A stretch of DNA of 23,293 bases. It comes from Lentisphaeria bacterium. GTDB taxonomy: Bacteria; Verrucomicrobiota; Lentisphaeria; Victivallales; UBA1829. The stretch covers positions 1-23,293 of the forward strand of contig JAGAPM010000005.1 of assembly GCA_017623265.1 (NCBI GenBank). The letters run 5' to 3'. The notes below the pieces were generated by a model. That model did no database searches. It had not been told where the DNA came from and saw nothing but the letters and a program-made list of their open reading frames with translations. Position numbers and translations under genes: made by a program. Each line of letters begins with the position of its first letter. Position 1 is the first letter of the stretch. Shown one piece after another: positions 22,468 to 23,293 of this stretch.

Positions 22468-22620
22468 TCAGACAATTGCGCCGTCCGGACCGGTTTCCGT
22501 TCCCTGCTGGATCACCTTTCCGGATCCGGAAAAACGTTCCCGGAAGAAGTCGGCAATGATCCTGCCCTGCAACCGGATGGCATCTGCATGATGCTGATAA
22601 TCTTTGTAATCAATATTCAT
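22468..22620 (-). CDS. 50-aa protein of unknown function between araC-type gene and pyk
   Basis: ATG at 22620 has an excellent ribosome binding site (AAGGAG, seven bases upstream). The stop lies 39 bases before the pyruvate kinase start. The peptide starts MNIDYKDYQHHADAI, continues with an amphipathic helix (RLQGRIIADFFRERF) and ends in a Gly-rich tail GSGKVIQQGTETGPDGAIV. No signal peptide or membrane helix is visible, so it should be cytoplasmic. It begins 26 bases after the AraC-type gene ends. I recognise no family. The strong ribosome binding site and the tight packing with both neighbours favour a real gene; a regulator of pyruvate kinase or a remnant of a larger protein are possibilities without direct support. 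Confidence 0.6.
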   Translation of the reverse strand: MNIDYKDYQHHADAIRLQGRIIADFFRERFSGSGKVIQQGTETGPDGAIV

Positions 22621-22646
22621 AACCGTTCTCCTTATTGCAGTTGATT

Positions 22647-23293
22647 TTATGAAGATAAGCGCCGCAGTTTCCGGCACAGTTCCAGCGGTGTGGTGTGGTA
22701 ATATTTCCGGATCAGCTGGTTGAGATAGGATGTATGGGAAAGCCCAACCTCGGCTGCAATCTCTTTCATACTCAAGTCCGTGCCGGGAATCAGGCGGATG
22801 ATCCGCGCCAGACGCTGCCGGATCCGGTACTCGCCCGGCGGGATCCCGAATTCCGCCACAAAAAGCTGCCGGATATGGTCGCGACTGTACCCGGTCTCTG
22901 CCGCCAGTTCATCCAGAGACCGGCGGCAGTCCGGATCGGAGTCGATCCGTTCCCGGAACCGTATCGCCGCAGAATGGGTCTCGCTTGCATGTTCCGGCTT
23001 CAGAAAACGGCGCAGCAGATCGCAGGTAAGCAGTTCCGCTTCCGCAAGTTCCTGCGGCAGACCGCTTTGGGTCTTGTGCCGGATCTCCTGAAAGAGACGG
23101 CGCAGCGCCGGGATCTCATCCTTTTCCAGCGGAATCCTGCTCCGGATGGGGAAGTCACACACCGGTGACCGGAGAAAATGGGAATCCTGTTCCCCATTGT
23201 AGTAAAAGGGGCACGGCTGACGCAGAAAAAGGATCCAGTTCTCCCGGTTGGAATTGTATTCAAAACGGTGCCGGATGCCGGAAAGGGAAAGAC
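22647..23293 (-). CDS. AraC family transcriptional regulator, N-terminus beyond the window
   Basis: The C-terminal part is an AraC-type double helix-turn-helix. The first helix-turn-helix is SLDELAAETGYSRDHIRQLF and the second is SMKEIAAEVGLSHTSYLNQL, followed by the closing TPLELCRKLR. A GTG exists at 23162, but the frame stays open to the right edge and reads GIRHRFEYNSNRENWILFLR, which resembles the sensor domain of AraC proteins. So the gene continues past the window, and at least 214 residues are visible. AraC regulators bind a sugar or other small ligand and usually activate nearby catabolic genes. Here the 50-aa gene and pyruvate kinase follow on the same strand with short gaps, forming a likely operon. 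Confidence 0.88.
   Translation of the reverse strand, partial: LSLSGIRHRFEYNSNRENWILFLRQPCPFYYNGEQDSHFLRSPVCDFPIRSRIPLEKDEIPALRRLFQEIRHKTQSGLPQELAEAELLTCDLLRRFLKPEHASETHSAAIRFRERIDSDPDCRRSLDELAAETGYSRDHIRQLFVAEFGIPPGEYRIRQRLARIIRLIPGTDLSMKEIAAEVGLSHTSYLNQLIRKYYHTTPLELCRKLRRLSS

Overview
The window looks like part of a chromosome from a gut or rumen bacterium of the PVC group, most likely Lentisphaerota (Victivallis-like). The basis is indirect: many cytoplasmic sugar-processing genes (GH29, GH38, a ROK kinase, two Gfo/Idh/MocA oxidoreductases), a large set of small esterases, planctomycete/Lentisphaera-style fusions (esterase plus SMP-30), a moderate G+C content by eye, and a REP-like tandem repeat at the left edge. 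There is no rRNA, tRNA, CRISPR array, transposase or phage gene. The taxonomic call is an inference.

Layout. 1-296: a GCTT microsatellite and a 78-bp tandem repeat, no credible gene. 367-2119 (-): a glycerophosphodiester phosphodiesterase followed by a WYL-family regulator, probably one operon. 2326-2612 (+): two tiny genes with good ribosome binding sites, one of which ends in a sliding-clamp-binding-like motif. 2623-5254 (-): a secreted helical/TPR-repeat protein that appears split by a frameshift in an A6 run. 5399-7651: two divergent alpha/beta-hydrolases. 7798-9727: a divergent inositol-monophosphatase-family gene (-) and an SGNH esterase (+). 9740-14147: a second SGNH esterase (-) diverging from an operon of two Gfo/Idh/MocA oxidoreductases and a MATE exporter (+). 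14156-18662 (-): a GH29 fucosidase-like gene, and a GH38 mannosidase-like gene translationally coupled to a ROK kinase. 18806-20978 (+): an HSL-like esterase and an esterase/SMP-30 fusion. 21025-23293 (-): pyruvate kinase, a 50-aa protein and an AraC-family regulator that runs off the right edge.

How the genes may work together. Almost every enzyme lacks a signal peptide, so the picture is intracellular dismantling of imported, acylated oligosaccharides. Esterases would strip acyl groups, GH29 and GH38 would release fucose-like and mannose-like sugars, and the ROK kinase would phosphorylate a released hexose. The Gfo/Idh/MocA pair would oxidise or rearrange sugars or polyols, and pyruvate kinase would close glycolysis. 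No sugar importer is present in the window; the only transporter is the MATE exporter.

The intergenic regions carry a consistent set of sigma70-like promoters. Most have a TTGCAA, TTGAAA or TTGTAA -35 box, a 16-17 bp spacer and a TATANT-like -10 box. Four of these regions are divergent promoter pairs. The most unusual items are the clamp-motif microprotein, the frameshifted secreted protein, a ROK kinase without its zinc cysteines, the REP-like array that reads open on both strands, and the 50-aa protein between the AraC regulator and pyruvate kinase.
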